Below are positions 1 to 11,899 of a stretch of 64,000 nucleotides of DNA, piece by piece. Where the stretch lies: the NCBI GenBank assembly GCA_943736015.1, contig OX031059.1, positions 21,322,501-21,386,500 on the forward strand, in the 5' to 3' direction. The notes under the pieces were generated by a model. That model did no database searches, was not told the DNA's origin, and saw only the letters and a program-made list of their open reading frames with translations. This DNA is from Tridacna crocea. Taxonomy: Eukaryota; Mollusca; Bivalvia; Cardiida; Cardiidae. Numbering within the stretch: the first letter of the stretch is position 1; the number at the start of each line of letters is the position of its first letter. The position numbers were made by a program, and so were the translations under genes.

Positions 1-1590
1 ACTTTAAATCCTTATAAATAATCTCATAAAAAAATTATGATTTTAGTTTAAACATTTAGTTTTAATTTATTCAATATACTAACATCATTCATTTACAACA
101 ACATGTATTGCGAAAAGGATTGAAACGAAAGCATCAAAGCTTATATAGTTCCTCTCCCTAAAGAAGTCTGATTTTTTTCCTGATACATGTACTTTCTTTC
201 CGATTACTAGTCCAGTCAAATTAGCCTTTATACCCCGTATAAATGTATCAATGTATACCATTACGTAACACCAATCAAGATACCCGATAGGCGTCTTATC
301 TAACAGTGAGACTCGGTCATCATCGGAGAACTCCGGCACAATGCAAACGATCAGGGAAAAAGAAAGAAAATACGATAGTTGCTTTAAAAGGGTGTAAAAA
401 GGGCTAAAAATGTATTTTCTAAATGACTGAAAACTACGCCATATTAAAGAACCATAAATAAGCTTTCTGACTTCCCTGAAGATAATTTTGATTTTCCAAC
501 AATATTGTGCAGGCTGATTTATGTTTACCGTGTGCTCACAAAACCACTGACTTCTTCTAAAAAATGACGAAATTATTTTAAAAAGAACTGACCTATTGAA
601 CATAAAGGTAAAAAAATATAATTTGTATATGGTTGGTTTGTTTATGATAGATCAGACAATACCTGTGTGGGCTGATCTGCCACCACACTTTCCCCAGCCT
701 AATATACATTTACGTACATGTATTTGTGACGATGCTATGCAAAACAATTACAATAAAATGCAGTCTGTTGACTATGTAATAGCTCTATGCAACAGGTTGG
801 AGATTAATGTTTTCAAAAACATTGTAACAAGAGAAGCCTCTTCATAATATCCTTAACTTTGTTAGCTATATTAGCTATTCAGAAATATATCAAACCGAAG
901 TATTTTTACTATTGTACCATTTTTGTTGATAAATCAATAAAAATATCAGAGATTGAATTCAAAATTATGATGAAAAAATCAGAGATAAAATTCCAAAGAT
1001 GCAGTAAACATATGTGCTGTTACATTTCGAGCGTTCGTGTCGCGCTCCTCCCCCGGCTTTAGTCTCATCATAAGAAACTTGTACTGCGGATATTTTTCTT
1101 TTTTTTAACTCTTCAGGGACTGGCAATGTATGACTGTCCCAATATTTAAAGCAGTTGTAGACAACACAATAAATATGGCTCAAATTATTCAATTTGTATC
1201 AATTAAGGCATGACAATATTGCTTGAAAAAGAGCAAATACTGGTCAAAAGCATTTCTATAGCTGACCATAATTTTTCAAACGCGTGCTTTCGGTAAAATT
1301 TGAGGTAGATCATATTGCAAGACCTGAAAAGAAAACAAATCCTACAAATTTTGGTACTCCAGTAATTTACAACCCCAGATATCCCGCAGAGTTGTTTTCC
1401 AATAAATTGAAACCCTCTACACTCGAAGCGCGAAATTCGGGTTATAAGTGCAAAGGGTTTGCAGAGATCGCCAGTCAATATATAATTCCGTATGTGATCG
1501 ATTTCACGGCCAAAAGGGATCAAACTCTCATAATCATAGCTTACATAGCGGTCAAATAACAGTTACCGGGTTTGATTTGCATGATAAAGT
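1..1590. other. AT-rich non-coding sequence, no gene recognised
   Basis: No recognisable gene, RNA or repeat. The longest open frame is 172 codons on the minus strand (603-85). It has one possible membrane-like stretch but no domain I recognise, no splice-site framing and no duplicate elsewhere in the window, so it is not called. Confidence 0.5.
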
Positions 1591-1596
1591 TGGCCA

Positions 1597-1669
1597 TGGC
1601 AGTCGTAAAGTGCCATCTCGAATCAGCCTGACATTACACAAATGTCCTAATGTCCCTTTTCGCGTGTTA
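1597..1669. mobile_element. HP1 GC-hairpin MITE, right-end fragment
   Basis: The sequence reads like the right end of the element at 4266-4534: a GTCGTAAAGTGCC block, AATCAGCCTG, then AATGTCCCTTTTCGCGTGTT. The left half is missing. Inferred to be a truncated, old copy. Confidence 0.5.
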
Positions 1670-2473
1670 TATTAAAATATCACCGAAGAAAATATAAAAT
1701 TGTATACACTCATACAAGTCAAAAGAATCTGATGTATTGTTCTTTTATTTACGACTCCAAGTTTTGCAGGTAAGTATATTTAGTTACACCCTCGGTGACC
1801 CAGTTTCGATTCATTCAGTAACCGCACCTGGGTTGTTTCGCTGGTGTTTCCTCGTTCTCATGAATTATTCATGAAGCATTTTGCTTGGTGATCTCAGTCT
1901 TTCTTGAAATTAATCTAAACTATTTCTGTCACAACCACGCTGTCATTTCCATTTTTTACTTGTCGATATCCAATCATATCGTTTGTTGCAAATCAAGCTT
2001 AGAGATAGTTGAAATATGGAGGTGCCCATCAATACTACAATTTAGAAGTGTTGAAAAGAAATTTTGGGCGTAACACCGAAAGGTTGTCAGTAAAATAAGA
2101 TCGTTCAAAAAGATCGATAGTGTCTTCCTGTATTGCAAAATGGCATATCTCACAGGAGACAATCCGACGGCCGCCATAATTGTTGACAACCTCGTTTTTT
2201 TTCCAGGGTTATTTTAGTAACGGAAGAAATGACATTAACTTCTCTACAAGAAAGTATCATTATACTATCTATCTTTCGATTGGCTTTTAAGGTACTTCCC
2301 AGTCATATATATTAATATTAATTCCTCCCTCCCTACTGACATTGTTTCGACGATGTTTATGTGTGAAGTGGTTTTGAAAGAATATTGTGCAAATTACTGG
2401 CAACAGAAACTCAAAGAAAGTATGGATAGCCGCAGTGATATTCTAGAAAGTGAAATATTGTTGAAAAAGACCT

Positions 2474-2706
2474 TTAACCCTTTACCCCATATGGCATTTC
2501 TACGGCATTTCTATTTGACCCTAAATAACAGCAAGGATGAAGCTAGCTGTTTCTTATGTGTAAATGACACCTTTTGATAGCATAGAAAACACTGGGACAA
2601 AAGGTGAAATTGCTCGTCACGAGCAATTTCACCTTTTGCCACAATGTTTTCCAAAGGCTCCTACAAACAATGTGTAGAAATGAGTATCTATGGAGTAAAG
2701 GGTTAA
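2474..2706 (-). mobile_element. PB1 palindromic MITE, subfamily B
   Basis: Bounded by TTAA on both sides, with CCCTTTACC at the left and GTAAAGGG at the right end. The core palindrome is the variant GAAATTGCTCGTCACGAGCA rather than the common AATGCTGG type. It lies just upstream of the TMEM26-like exon, inside the presumed preceding intron. Confidence 0.85.
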
Positions 2707-2811
2707 TACTTTACAAAACAAGAACAAAACTCTAATCAAATAACAAATTTTCTTCTTATCCATGTACATTGGGAGAAACTTATTATGTGCCATATTCCCT
2801 TCGTGTTTCAG

Positions 2812-3381
2812 AATGCCGGTATGGAAGATGGAGTCTTGAAGAAGGCCGACGTTTGGACAATTATTGCCAGCGACGCCATTGTTTATCTCACCATCTTTGC
2901 TCGATGGATGTTACAAGGTGGAACGGTTACAATCATGACCCTAGCAACCGTTTTACTGGAGTTCCTCGCTAATGCCTCCGACATCATGGATTTGCTATCG
3001 TTGACTGACCAACCGGAAGTCCGAAGCAACACCAACCTAATGTATTGGGTGCTCGGAGCATGGTCTGCGGCATTCCTCAAATTTATACCGCTAATCGACG
3101 ACGACCCTCAAGGCAATGGTAAACCAAAAACGTTGCCTGTTTGCATTCAGAAATCGTTTGGACCGGACTTTACCAAACTTCTTGAGATTCTTTTCAGCCT
3201 TGTATTGTTGAACGGGTCATTTTTGGCGGTCCGATTGTATCTACTGGCTGTGGAAAACGTCGTTACCTTTAGTCTTGTATTCTTTCTCGTCAAGAACGTT
3301 CTAGCCTTTTGTTTAGACATTTATAAAGTCGTTACTTTGTGTCGGGGTCTGCCGTGTTCAAAGAAAAAAGAATCCGTGTAA
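2812..3381 (+). CDS. TMEM26: TMEM26-like transmembrane protein, terminal coding exon
   Basis: This exon encodes the C-terminal 189 residues of a multipass membrane protein. A TTTCAG acceptor at 2806-2811 opens it in phase 0 and TAA at 3379-3381 closes it; an ATG at 2785 is in frame but lies in the intron. About five hydrophobic segments are visible: VWTIIASDAIVYL...ARWML, the stretch ending LANASDIMDLL, MYWVLGAWSAAFLKF, LLEILFSLVLLNGSFLAVRL and LVFFLVKNVLAFCLDIY. The RWML...ASDI and FLAVRLYL...FFLVKNVL blocks match the second half of TMEM26 family proteins as I recall them; function in that family is poorly defined. The human protein is about 368 residues, so roughly half is missing upstream; no upstream exon is visible in the window. 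The tail ends in a Lys-rich CSKKKESV. Confidence 0.8.
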   Translation, partial: NAGMEDGVLKKADVWTIIASDAIVYLTIFARWMLQGGTVTIMTLATVLLEFLANASDIMDLLSLTDQPEVRSNTNLMYWVLGAWSAAFLKFIPLIDDDPQGNGKPKTLPVCIQKSFGPDFTKLLEILFSLVLLNGSFLAVRLYLLAVENVVTFSLVFFLVKNVLAFCLDIYKVVTLCRGLPCSKKKESV

Positions 3382-3600
3382 CGGTTTGTTTTTCATTGGC
3401 CAGCTTTACTGCATTTTGGTATACACTAGGGTCTGTATTCACCAGCCTTTCTAAAGTAAATTCGTATTCTGATTAAGAATTAAAAAAAAGAAATCTGAAT
3501 ACAATTTCTGGTTGGCTAAACCTAATGTTTTAGCCAACTAGAAATTGTGTTAATTCTTATTTTAGGGAAATAAATTCTTTAAAAAAAGAGAAAAAAAAAA
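3382..3600 (+). promoter_or_regulatory. 3' UTR and candidate poly(A) signal of the TMEM26-like gene
   Basis: AATAAA at 3569-3574 is the first canonical polyadenylation hexamer after the stop codon, about 190 nt downstream. A run of A follows. Transcript end is inferred only. Confidence 0.35.
3501..3548. repeat. 20-bp-arm hairpin
   Basis: ACAATTTCTGGTTGGCTAAA pairs with TTTAGCCAACTAGAAATTGT around an 8-nt loop, with one mismatch. The motif CTTCTGATTGGCTAAAAC near 46.98 kb and a relative near 60.72 kb look like diverged members of the same old family. Confidence 0.6.
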
Positions 3601-4265
3601 AGCAAAATATATGTTTGATTTTGATATAATCTGAGACGGGCATTCTCAAAACATTCATCGTCTTATTCTAAATTAACACAGTAATATGATTTCGAATTGG
3701 ACAAAAACTTAAGTTTAACCAGGCAGAAATCGCAATTCTTTGAATGTTTAAAGAAGATTGAGAACGAAATTGTTAATCGGAATGGCTGATGATTACGCAC
3801 CAAAAATATATTTGTATTTGCCAACAATTTTACGATCGTTAGAATTTGATATTGTAAAATTGTAACTGACAGACATGCTTGGTCTCAACCTGTAAAATGG
3901 CAAGTCTGTCCTTAAAAATGCAAATGCAATTTCGCATGGTCGGAGTGCACGGTCAAAGGTTCGTTTCTGTGGTCATTTAGACAATATTATATACAGAATA
4001 ATATATACATTCACAATAGATGTACTGTGAATCGAGCTCCAGGTGACCCGAGTGATGAAATCGTGTAACATATATATCAGAACATGGAGGATGAAGCCCG
4101 ATTTCTGAGCCATGACCAGGGAGCACATAGGCATACGGCACGTTCTATGCTAACAATGTTTTTTTTTTTTATAGTTTTCGACGTCGTCTGCTCGGCAGAG
4201 CTAGTTATATGGCCTATTGCTTTATATGAGATATACTCTTTTTCGTTTAATTTGTGGGTTCCATC

Positions 4266-4534
4266 ATATGGAGTGCAACACGCGAAAAGGTGCATTCGGA
4301 CATTTGCGTAAAGTGTCGTCCCGGATTAGCCTGCGCAGTCCGCGCAGGCTAATCCGAGACGGCACTTTACGACTAAATTAAATTTTGTGCTACAGTAGAC
4401 TTGCGTAAAACAGAAAATCACATAAAATCGGAAAGTGTCCTTTCGGATTAGCCTGCGCGGACTGCACACGCTGATCAGAGACGACACTTTTCGCAAATGT
4501 CCGAATGACCCTTTTCGCGTGTTGCACTCCATAT
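4266..4534. mobile_element. HP1 MITE with ~55-bp inverted ends, apparently intact
   Basis: Both ends read ATATGGAGTGCAACACGCGA inward, and the inverted match continues through CATTCGGACATTTGCG to a GTGTCGTC block with few differences. Inside lies a second strong hairpin, GCCTGCGCAGTCCGCGCAGG, and a related GCCTGCGCGGACTGC copy on the other arm. There is no ORF. It is a 269-bp non-autonomous DNA element; superfamily is not assignable because no clear target duplication is seen beyond the AT-rich flanks. Confidence 0.85.
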
Positions 4535-4539
4535 ATTGG

Positions 4540-5540
4540 TTTTGCATCACATATACCCCACTCTTCCCTGCCTTACATGCCATATTACAGAAAATCAAAG
4601 CACTTAACGTGGTACCTTTTTTTTTCTTACTTAATTCGTGCAATCTACATTCAAGCTTTGAACATCTGCACAAAAGGTCTACAGTATTGAGCCCAATCTA
4701 CGTTTTTTTTTTTTTTTTTTTTGGTAGGTACTGTGATAAAGATCAGACTGTCCTTTGCAGATAGCAAAGATGACGAACAGCAAGTACTTTAGCAAGTAAA
4801 CAGTTATAATCTTTGATCAACACTTCCCACTAATTTCGACAGTGTTTATCAGTGTACGAGTATATCAATGGCACATTTATAGCCCACATTTATGGAACGT
4901 TTCTTTAATTGTTGCACAGTATGTTAACGCACAGCGTATTTTTTCGATGGTTTTTTAAAGATGAGAAAATGAGATTCTATGATATTGTCAATAGGATGAT
5001 TTCATATCTACTTATTTTTCAACCAGTTACTCCTACGTCGGCACAAATCCGTAAAATTTCGGAATATTTTGTATCGGACCTGTGATGTATAGCAGCCAGT
5101 CAAAATCGAACCTTTTATGTTTTGCATCTGCCTTAACAAACTGTATCACATTTTTTTTGGGTATTGGGCCTGTTTAATTGAAATATATATGATGTCATCG
5201 TTATCTTGATAGTCCTATTCAGACCTGCAGTATAAGGAAAAGTACAGTTTTGTTGTATGCCTTAAAATGTACATATGTGAGGGATTTAATTTTCATGTTT
5301 AAGTTTGCTTTTTTTTTACTAAAAAGCGATAGTTTCAATATATCCGTCCATGCGAAATGATGGATGGAACTAAGAAGTATGCAAATATTGTGGAAAAGCA
5401 GTTCTGATCACGCTTGCTAGTATTCAGACAAGCTTCTTTTCCTTTATTTTTGTTGAAAACGCTCTTTATATAGAAATTAGATTATCCAGTATCCTGCAAC
5501 ATGTGTTCACACTAAGACTAAGAACTTTCTGGGAACTGTT
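4540..5540. other. No gene seen
   Basis: AT-rich sequence with homopolymer runs (a T-run at 4704-4721). I recognise nothing coding and no repeat shared with the rest of the window. Confidence 0.4.
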
Positions 5541-5548
5541 AGATAATG

Positions 5549-5684
5549 CACTATGAAAACTAACATTCTAATGTTCAACATTTTGGCCATTGCCTTTTTC
5601 AAGAGTTAGGAACTAAAGAGTTAGACTCTTGAAAAAGCTAATAGCCGAAATATTGAACATTAGAGTGCTATTTTTCAAAGTGTT
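5549..5684. repeat. Imperfect foldback, ~60-bp arms
   Basis: CATTCTAATGTTCAACATTT at 5564 is mirrored by AATATTGAACATTAGAGTG near 5650. The symmetry extends outward through CACT..GAAAA and inward through CTTTTTCAAGAGTT. No coding content. Probably a small non-autonomous foldback element. Confidence 0.65.
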
Positions 5685-6077
5685 TTAATTATTCCTTAAG
5701 GAACTCAACGTGTCATCGAGTTGTTCGATAATGATATGGCATTGATCTCTCTATATGATGCTTTTGTACTTCTCGACTTATCGATTTTTATATACATGTT
5801 TATACAATGTTTCTCTTTTGGATTTCATATTCCTATTAATAAAGGATCTAAATGTTCTTTGTCTTTCTTTTAGATGGGAAATACCATGGTACTATTAACT
5901 AGACATTTGTCTTCTTACTTGGCCATGGAATACTACCGAATTGGACCGAACCCGTAAACAGAGACAGACCCTATGTTACTGTATTGGATGATAACGTTAT
6001 AATATATATACACAATTCATTGCACGTTTTTGTTGCGTTGATTGTAAAATACCTTCTAATATCACACAATCTCGAGT

Positions 6078-6313
6078 TTAACTATTTAACAAAGGATCCT
6101 ATGTTTTAGCGATCTTGAGAAAGAAGGCTTTTGAAAACGTTTCGAGAAAAGAAAAAAAAAAAAATACTGACAATTAGCATTATTCCTTTTTCCATAATGT
6201 TATATATTGTCCATCAAAGATAAATTCCATGAAATGAGCCAAACTGACATTATCCTCTACCACTGATTTCAATTTGGACAAGTCTACATATTTGTTGTGT
6301 GGTAAAGAGTTAA
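6078..6313 (-). mobile_element. PB1 MITE, decayed copy
   Basis: TTAA ends persist. The GAAAGAAGGCTTTTGAAAAC and TTTCAATTTGGACAAGTCTA blocks are clear, but the central hairpin has largely been lost and replaced by an A-run. One of the oldest copies in the window. Confidence 0.6.
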
Positions 6314-6741
6314 AGCAGCCCAAAGAAAAAGCTTTATACAATTTAGTATAAAGGAGAAAATGCTGTTTTCTAACCCTTTTAAGGTATGATATTCCTAATG
6401 GAAAAAACAGCCCTTTCCACTTTAATATCATCCTAGAAAAATTGCTATCATTAAAAAAAAAATGAATATAATTGCACTACTTTGACCAAGCCACTTTTTT
6501 CCTTTACCCCCCCCCCCACCTTCCCATAGAATTATCATTTATAAATCTAAAACTATTCTATTCTTATTACATTTCTTTTCAGCACAGTAACAAATGTATC
6601 GACAAATATTTCAAGATAGACATCAAAGAATTTCTGGTCGATTAAAATGTACATAAGTATTATATCATTTTTTAAAAAATCCTTATTTATCAACTAACAA
6701 GAAATTTTACTCCATGTTGCACTAGAAGCGTTGGAAGGGTT

Positions 6742-6757
6742 GGGGGGGGGGGGGGGG
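6742..6757. repeat. G16 homopolymer in a G-rich stretch
   Basis: Sixteen consecutive G followed by CGGGG, with a short C-run about 230 bp to the left near 6510. The length is likely variable or error-prone. Confidence 0.9.
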
Positions 6758-7018
6758 CGGGGTTCTACTTTAAAGACAAATCCAATCTTTTGAACCAATA
6801 TGAATTGGTCATCTGCATATGCTTTCAAGTTGAACAAGTGTAGAAATTCGTTTTGTGTTACAGCATAAACTGACTGTGTTCATTATGGCCCTTTTCCTTG
6901 GCCAAGGACAATCGTATTGGCCAGTCCAAGCCTGTAGACAGATGAAAACAGAGACGCCGGGTTCCTGTACGTGACATCACCTTGACAATATATTTGCTAT
7001 GAAAGAGGATTTAATTAC

Positions 7019-7103
7019 ATATCGTCGGTTTACTTCCAAAATCTCGTAACTACAGCTTGTAACAAGCTGTAGTTACGAGGTTTTGGAAGTAAACCGACGA
7101 TAT
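7019..7103. repeat. 85-nt near-perfect palindrome
   Basis: ATATCGTCGGTTTACTTCC at the left is mirrored by GGAAGTAAACCGACGATAT at the right. The axis is near 7061 (CTTGTAACAAG). I see one mismatch in about 40 bp per arm. It could extrude as a cruciform or be a very short MITE. Confidence 0.9.
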
Positions 7104-7167
7104 GGTTTATGGACTGATTGAAAGGGCCATCGCCGTGATGCAAGATAAGAAGCAAGTCATAACCATT

Positions 7168-7579
7168 GGCGTATTCCTTTCGCTACTGCGAACTTTCCGA
7201 ACATGTTCTGGGTCAATGGAGTATTTCGGAACACTGTGCCGTGTTATTCAGAACATGTTCTGACGGTTCACATACGATCGAGGTGCAGTGCATCTGCTGA
7301 ACGGTTGCTAGGTGATACAAGATGGCTGAAAGGCAAACAATTCTTAATGGCCAAATTTGCAATTGTCTTTTTTACGATATTAATGCCATAAATAGGGGTA
7401 TTGTAGACTCGGCTCAACTCCCTCTCCGAATTTTATCCTCAACTAACAACAAGACAGTAACCATCATGGCAATGTACTTTCATTTCGATGTGGTTTAGAA
7501 CAATGCTCCGAATATGCTCCATTCAGAACATACTTCCGGAACAGTGTATTGTGTTCAGAACAGGTGAAAGGAATACGCC
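7168..7579. mobile_element. 412-bp TIR element with no ORF
   Basis: GGCGTATTCCTTTC at the left end is exactly inverted at the right (GAAAGGAATACGCC). Internal repeats of GAACATGTTCTG and of CGGAACA(C/G)TGT sit subterminally on both sides. The 62-codon frame inside lacks any domain. Likely a MITE; target duplication not evident. Confidence 0.7.
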
Positions 7580-8169
7580 CCGTATAATGGATTCCTAAAA
7601 CCTGTTTTCAATTAGTTGGCTTCTCTAAAAAAGAAGCCAGGAGAGGTCAGCATCAATTTTTTCAAATAGATCATTGGCTTTTAATTTCAATAAATTTTGG
7701 TACATGTAAACAAACGAGTAAAAAAGCCGTCGCGTAGAAACGTCATATGCTGTACTTGACGGTTATTTTGCCTTCTTGTCGTGTTTTCAAGTCGCATGAT
7801 CTTGTCAAACAGTCTTCGCTCTCTTTTAGAACGAAATTATTCTTATTTTTCTTCTGCTTAGATTTATTTACTTAGTGAAAAATGACAATAATTTTAGGGG
7901 TCATTTGCAGCCATGGCAAATTAATGTAACAAATATTGTTCTGAAATTCGTCATATAAAAATAAACCATGTCTATTTCCTGTGTCGGTTTTTTGTTTATT
8001 TCGATTTATTTACAAAACCATGACGAAACAGACTGTGTATCAGAGCAATTCCGCAAGAAAAATGGATTTAGACAGCGAATTCTGTGACAGTCTGCATATT
8101 AAACTCACCACTGTTGGAGAGGTCTGATGACCTCGCCAATAATAACCGACTAAATTACAAGGTACAAAA

Positions 8170-8270
8170 GTCCTTTGAGCATCAGAAAATTGCCCACTGG
8201 TAAAAATTTCGACTCAAATCAGCTTGCGCGGAGTGCGCAGGATTCCCTTGGTCGATACTTTTCATAGAAG
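8170..8270. repeat. HP1-related GC hairpin, decayed
   Basis: AATCAGCTTGCGCGGAGTGC resembles the GCCTGCGCAG hairpin of HP1. The flank CATCAGAAAATTGCCCACTGG parallels the element at 8690, suggesting two copies of one family on either side of the PB1 at 8354. Confidence 0.5.
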
Positions 8271-8353
8271 CATTAAGTCTCATATTGAGCGCTTTCATCG
8301 GAAAATGAAGGATATTTAATTATACACGAACCATGCACCAGCAAAAAGGGTGC

Positions 8354-8582
8354 TTAACCCGTTACCAAACGACAAAATTTAAGACTTATCCAAATTGAAA
8401 GCATTTGCAGACGATAATTTCAAAGTGGCTTAAATGGTGCAATTTTGCTTCGGTAGGGTAGAAAACTTTGTGGGAAAAGGACAAAATGCTGGATACCAGC
8501 ATTTTCTCCTTTTCCTACAATGTTTTCAAAAGGCTTCATTTTCAGGCTCGTTAAAAGTAGTCATTGTGTGGCAAAGGGTTAA
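8354..8582 (+). mobile_element. PB1 MITE, full length
   Basis: TTAA at both ends; standard AATGCTGG/CCAGCATT core with a GGATACC centre. Left arm has a GGACAAAA change unmatched on the right arm. Confidence 0.9.
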
Positions 8583-8689
8583 AGCACCTTCGTATTTGCA
8601 TGATTCTTAGCAAGCCATTATGTGTACGACATTACGGGCCCATAAAAACATTTTGTAGAACAACCGAGTGATTTATGAAATACACTGGT

Positions 8690-8800
8690 ACTTTTTGAGC
8701 AGCGGAAAATTTCCCAAGGGCAAAATGTTTCGGCTTAGGTCAGCCTACGCAGGCTGCGCAGGCTGACCTAGACCGAAACTTTTTGTAGATTGATGAAAGC
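8690..8800. repeat. HP1-related hairpin, ~30-bp arms
   Basis: AATGTTTCGGCTTAGGTCAG pairs with CTGACCTAGACCGAAACTTT about a GC-rich TACGCAGGCTGCGCAGG centre. Strong foldback potential; no coding content. Confidence 0.7.
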
Positions 8801-9240
8801 CCATTTTCGCACAGCATGACTCATATACTGTGATGCTTTCTCCGAGAAATACCTGCAAATATTTAGATCTAGTCCATTCTGGAATAAGTTTATTCATTAA
8901 CTCGTTTATTTTAATTTGAAATTAGTATGAAAGTCCTGTTGTTATATTATTTATACTTTTTTTTTGTTTTTTTTTAACCAAAAACGATAAATTTATAACC
9001 GTTTATTTTTGGCACAATTTTTTCTACATACCGATCAATTTTCATCTTAAATTTTCCCTAAATTCATGATTTTATAATGGTGAATGCTGAAGGGTTTTAA
9101 AAAATCTCTCTTCGACGACAAATCGTAGCAATATTTGCATTAAAATACACAAAATAGATAAAATCTGTTATCAGCCATGCCAGAGCTGTTACTTCAGTCT
9201 CGAGAAGTAATAGATTTGTAGATTTTATTTATGACTTAAG

Positions 9241-9460
9241 TTAACCCAGATACTTTCGTGATTTCATGAGTTTCAAATGAGAAACAAGTCTAGAAGTTGT
9301 TGAAAAAGGAGAAAGTGTGAGTAACTAGTGAATTCCAAATTTCCAATATTTCCTGTCTTTCCAACGACGAATTCCACCATGCGAGTCGCATCTAATTTGT
9401 CGTTTGCAAATTCTTTCGATTTAAAAAAGTATAAAATGTTGTCTGTAAGCAAAGAGTTAA
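9241..9460 (-). mobile_element. PB1 MITE, decayed copy
   Basis: TTAA ends and the TTTGTCGTTTGCAAATTCTT block are recognisable. The central hairpin is diverged, showing only GTTGTTGAAAAAGGAGAAAG and no matching right arm. Confidence 0.6.
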
Positions 9461-9884
9461 ATCTGTAAACTGGAGCATATTTTAAAGCAATAAAGAGATA
9501 TTTAAAAGATAACAGCGTAACATACAAGTCAGAATGAGATTTTCAGTGAGAAATTATAGCCATAAAACCGTTATCGGTTATAGAGATGTACTTTAGATTG
9601 CAAGTAGATTTTTTGCTGTATCATATGACCCAATTCACAAGCCACATGTACTAACACGCTTGTCAGCAAAGTTATTTACGTAAAGGCAAGTACCGATGAT
9701 GTCACGTCAGCACATTTGCTTACGAATACACTCTCTTGGCTCATGTTTGCCAACAATTTTTGATGCCATTCTTTGTCTAATTCTCAAGAGTTTTCTAAGT
9801 GTCAGAGTAACACCTATTTTAGTCATTAAGATATTTCGTTACTTTCTTGAGGTCTACGGCCACTAACTCCCACATTACTCCCAT

Positions 9885-10055
9885 ATTGAAAGACGGGAAC
9901 TGCCGAGATTACTAAAACGCCGATGTTACACGATATTAACCGATTAGATACTGAGACTACGGCTCATACTTCTTAAAGACGGAAGCTGACGAGATTGGTC
10001 GAACTTTCTTTAATAAAACGTCGATGCTACACGATATTTACCGATGAATTAGGAG
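9885..10055. repeat. Diverged tandem duplication, ~90-100-bp units
   Basis: AAAGACGGGAACTGCCGAGA...AAAACGCCGATGTTACACGA at 9889 recurs as AAAGACGGAAGCTGACGAGA...AAAACGTCGATGCTACACGA at 9975. Local duplication of unknown role. Confidence 0.7.
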
Positions 10056-10631
10056 TCGTAACCCTTATTTTAGAATTGAATAAGGATTTAGTTCAAAATG
10101 CCTTGTAAATACGGGCTCTGCCGATGTAAATTAGGGTAAATCAAAATATATGTAGTTCCAGTGCCTCTGTAGGTCGTGCAAAAATGTTTTTACTTGTAAA
10201 CTTGTAATAAGTAAATGTAGATCTATATGTACTGAAAATAGTCTTATTCAAAACGCAAAGTAGGCCTATAACATACATATGTATATAACCTGGGCTGCAT
10301 TACGTGTACATGTATGCAAAAAGATGTTTCTTAAGGACGTTTTCGTTAGTAATTTCTGCACATCACTGGCGATTTCAAGGGAGACAGTAACAGACAGTAA
10401 CGCTTCTCAAAGAAGGTACATGTATATCGGTCGGACAATACCTTGAATTTCGGATACGGTACGTTTCGAAGCAAAGAATGAGTCTACAATATCGACTTTT
10501 AAACGGACATTTAGCAAAAAGATCTATAGGGGAAAAGATAAGAAGAATAAATGAAAGTTTTCGGCGGTATCGACTTTCTCAGAGACTAGAGTCTACTGAA
10601 CACGACAGTGCCGATCGGTCTGAGCGCCTAA

Positions 10632-10780
10632 ACGGTTACTATGGAAACGGCCATTTTACAAAAAATCTAACTCGGCAACATATCTTTTTCTTCTCATTTT
10701 TCTACTTACCATTAAATTTTACTATATACCAAAAAATTAGAAAATTCTATGAAAGGATTTTCAAAATTTTGAATTAATTG
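10632..10780. repeat. Dispersed ~150-bp repeat, copy 1
   Basis: Starts ACGGTTACTATGGAAACGG and runs through AAAATCTAACTCGGCAACAT to an AGAAAATTCTATGAAAGGAT tail. It is repeated at 11009. The GGTTACTATGGAAAC start resembles an RFX X-box by eye, which may be chance. An open frame of 99 codons from 10478 runs into it; I do not recognise it. Confidence 0.6.
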
Positions 10781-11008
10781 AAGACTAGAGTCTACATGGC
10801 GATTTTGCTAATATTTTGGCGAATAAAGAAATATGAACAATATTTTTTTACAAAGAAAATGAATTAAGATTATTATTTCTTTTTTTTTACAGAATCAAGA
10901 AATAACATATTAAATATGGAAGATAATATTTGCATTGTATAATAAACTTTCTATCACTGTATTACTGTCTTTTATGAAGATATAGTCATTTTAGGTGTTT
11001 TGATACAG

Positions 11009-11207
11009 ACGGTTACTATGCAAACAGCCATTTTGCAGAAAATCTAACTCGACAACATACCTTTTTTCTTTTTCTTTTTGACCATTTTGCAGAAAATCTA
11101 ACTCGACAACTTACTTTTTCTTTTTATTTTTGAGTTTGCCATTGAATTTTACTCAACATATGAAAGAATTAGAAAATTCTATGATAGGATTGAATTTTCA
11201 CAAAACT
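11009..11207. repeat. Dispersed ~150-bp repeat, copy 2, with internal duplication
   Basis: Same order of motifs as at 10632. The CATTTTGCAGAAAATCTAAC segment is itself duplicated at 11028 and 11082. Confidence 0.6.
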
Positions 11208-11349
11208 GTAGAAAACGTCTTTAACCGACTGGATCAGCTTTATCTTGACCTATACCGTCCACTTTTTAGAAAAGTAACGACAAGAAAAAAATAAAATACG
11301 TGTTTTCCTCTGTATTGTATTTTTAGCTGTTTGTACGCGTATATAGGCT

Positions 11350-11606
11350 TGCAACTGGAACATTCGGACATTTGTATAAAGTGTTCTCTCGGATCAGCAT
11401 GCGCAGTTGGCGCAGGCTAATCCGTGACGACACCTCACGACTACATTAGATTTTGTGCCACAGTAGACCTGCACAAAATCGAAAATTACATAAAAATGGA
11501 CAAAAAATGGACAATGTCGTTTCGGGTTAGCCTGCACAGACTGCGCACGCTGATCTTAAACGACGCTTAACGCAGATGCCCGAATGTCCCTTTATGCGTG
11601 TTGCAG
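11350..11606. mobile_element. HP1 GC-hairpin MITE, older copy
   Basis: Shares with 4266-4534 the order CATTCGGACATTTG, GCGCAGGCTAATCCG, TTTTGTGC(C/T)ACAGTAGAC and a right end with GAATGTCCCTTTATGCGTGT. The left 20 bp are lost. Several differences indicate greater age. Confidence 0.75.
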
Positions 11607-11899
11607 GCCATAGGAGATGTAACGCCGAATGAGTCTTAACCTCTTTCAATCATTCTCAACAACTTTTTCTGCTTGTATGGCGCTGTATCAAATGGGCAGA
11701 TATTACATTTTTTTTTTAATTACTATACACAACTTTTCCAAAATCAACCGGCAAGATTATTTAAAATATTTTACCGAAAATCCAAGAACTTATATGATCA
11801 TATCAAGAAAATTAACAGAAAATAACCCTTTCGATATAATATTGTTCAAATGCTACAAATAAATTAATAAAATACAGACAGATACAAAGTTGTATTGCT

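Noticed and set aside
85-603. 172-codon minus-strand open frame
   Set aside because: No domain, no splice framing and low-complexity Phe/Ile/Ser composition typical of AT-rich chance frames.
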